From contig FODP01000014.1 in assembly GCA_900110395.1 (NCBI GenBank), forward strand, positions 162,362-226,361: a stretch of 64,000 nt of DNA, read 5' to 3'. The DNA comes from Rhodospirillales bacterium URHD0017. Lineage in GTDB: Bacteria; Pseudomonadota; Alphaproteobacteria; Reyranellales; Reyranellaceae. A program made the translations under genes and the position numbers. Positions 63,894 to 64,000 of the stretch are shown here, piece after piece. Under the pieces are notes generated by a model. It had not been told where the DNA came from. It worked only from the letters and a program-made list of their open reading frames with translations, and ran no database searches. Position 1 is the first letter of the stretch; every line of letters starts with the position of its first letter.

Positions 63894-64000
63894 TCTCCCC
63901 CGCAGGGTGTATGGACCGGAGAGATAGTGAACAGGTGTTCGGAGACATGGTGAACACTCCAAGGGAGTGGACCCATGAGGTTTTCGATGCCGTTCCGGAG
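63894..64000 (+). mobile_element. Possible left end of an insertion sequence with the start of its gene
   Basis: After the CCTCTCCCCC sequence, GTGAACA occurs twice (63927-63933 and 63950-63956), and GTGTTC (63935-63940) and GAACAC (63952-63957) form an inverted repeat 11 bases apart. An AAGGGAG site precedes an ATG at 63975 whose frame reads MRFSMPFR up to the window edge. Terminal sub-repeats followed closely by a start codon resemble the ends of IS481-like elements, but only eight codons are visible, so this is a weak inference. Confidence 0.25.

Overview
The window is a G+C-rich, gene-dense stretch of chromosome. I read it as an alphaproteobacterium of the Rhodospirillales/Reyranella kind. 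The basis is the gene order (nuo operon, birA, coaX, rnj, mce, DUF1467, proS, lol, dnaE; rpsB-tsf-pyrH-frr-uppS-cdsA-dxr-rseP-bamA-fabZ; trpD-trpC-moaC-moeA-lexA), a perfect GTTC-N7-GTTC SOS box at lexA, a Bug-type binding protein and many amidohydrolases. The genus is inference. I see no rRNA, tRNA, CRISPR array or prophage.

Region 1 (1-11283, + strand) is the distal half of the complex I operon (nuoH cut by the window edge, then nuoI to nuoN). It runs with overlapping or closely spaced stops and starts into birA, coaX, rnj, methylmalonyl-CoA epimerase and a DUF1467 membrane protein. Region 2 (11284-23811) holds a minus-strand AzgA-like purine permease, a structured palindromic repeat, proS, two tandem LolC/E-type permeases with lolD, small unknown ORFs, dnaE, a DUF72 protein and an orphan Bug-type binding protein. 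Region 3 (23812-34654, + strand) is the translation and envelope block rpsB to fabZ plus glyoxalase I. rpsB and tsf are separated by a second copy of the palindromic repeat, whose last hairpin is an intrinsic terminator. bamA is followed directly by fabZ, without lpxD, skp, lpxA or lpxB.

Region 4 (35038-43717) is the most distinctive accessory locus. A tight minus-strand operon of seven genes encodes a NitT/TauT-type ABC importer, an FAD oxidoreductase, a class III CoA-transferase, an enoyl-CoA hydratase and a 7Fe ferredoxin. A LysR regulator and an ATZ/TRZ-type amidohydrolase diverge from it. Together they look like an uptake and catabolic pathway for an unidentified small molecule.

Region 5 (43714-54763, mostly minus) carries gltA, a DMT exporter, gltX, comEC (plus strand), a decayed NTF2/lumazine-binding-like gene, lexA with its SOS promoter, and moeA, moaC, trpC, trpD. 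Region 6 (54822-64000, + strand) has a CopZ-like metal-binding protein, a marR-emrA-emrB drug-efflux operon with a recognisable operator, a serine beta-lactamase-like hydrolase, an OmpA-like protein, a tiny Thr-rich lipoprotein, an N-acyl-D-amino-acid deacylase-like enzyme ending in a 44-bp palindrome, an unknown membrane-anchored coiled-coil protein, and possibly the edge of an insertion sequence at the right end.
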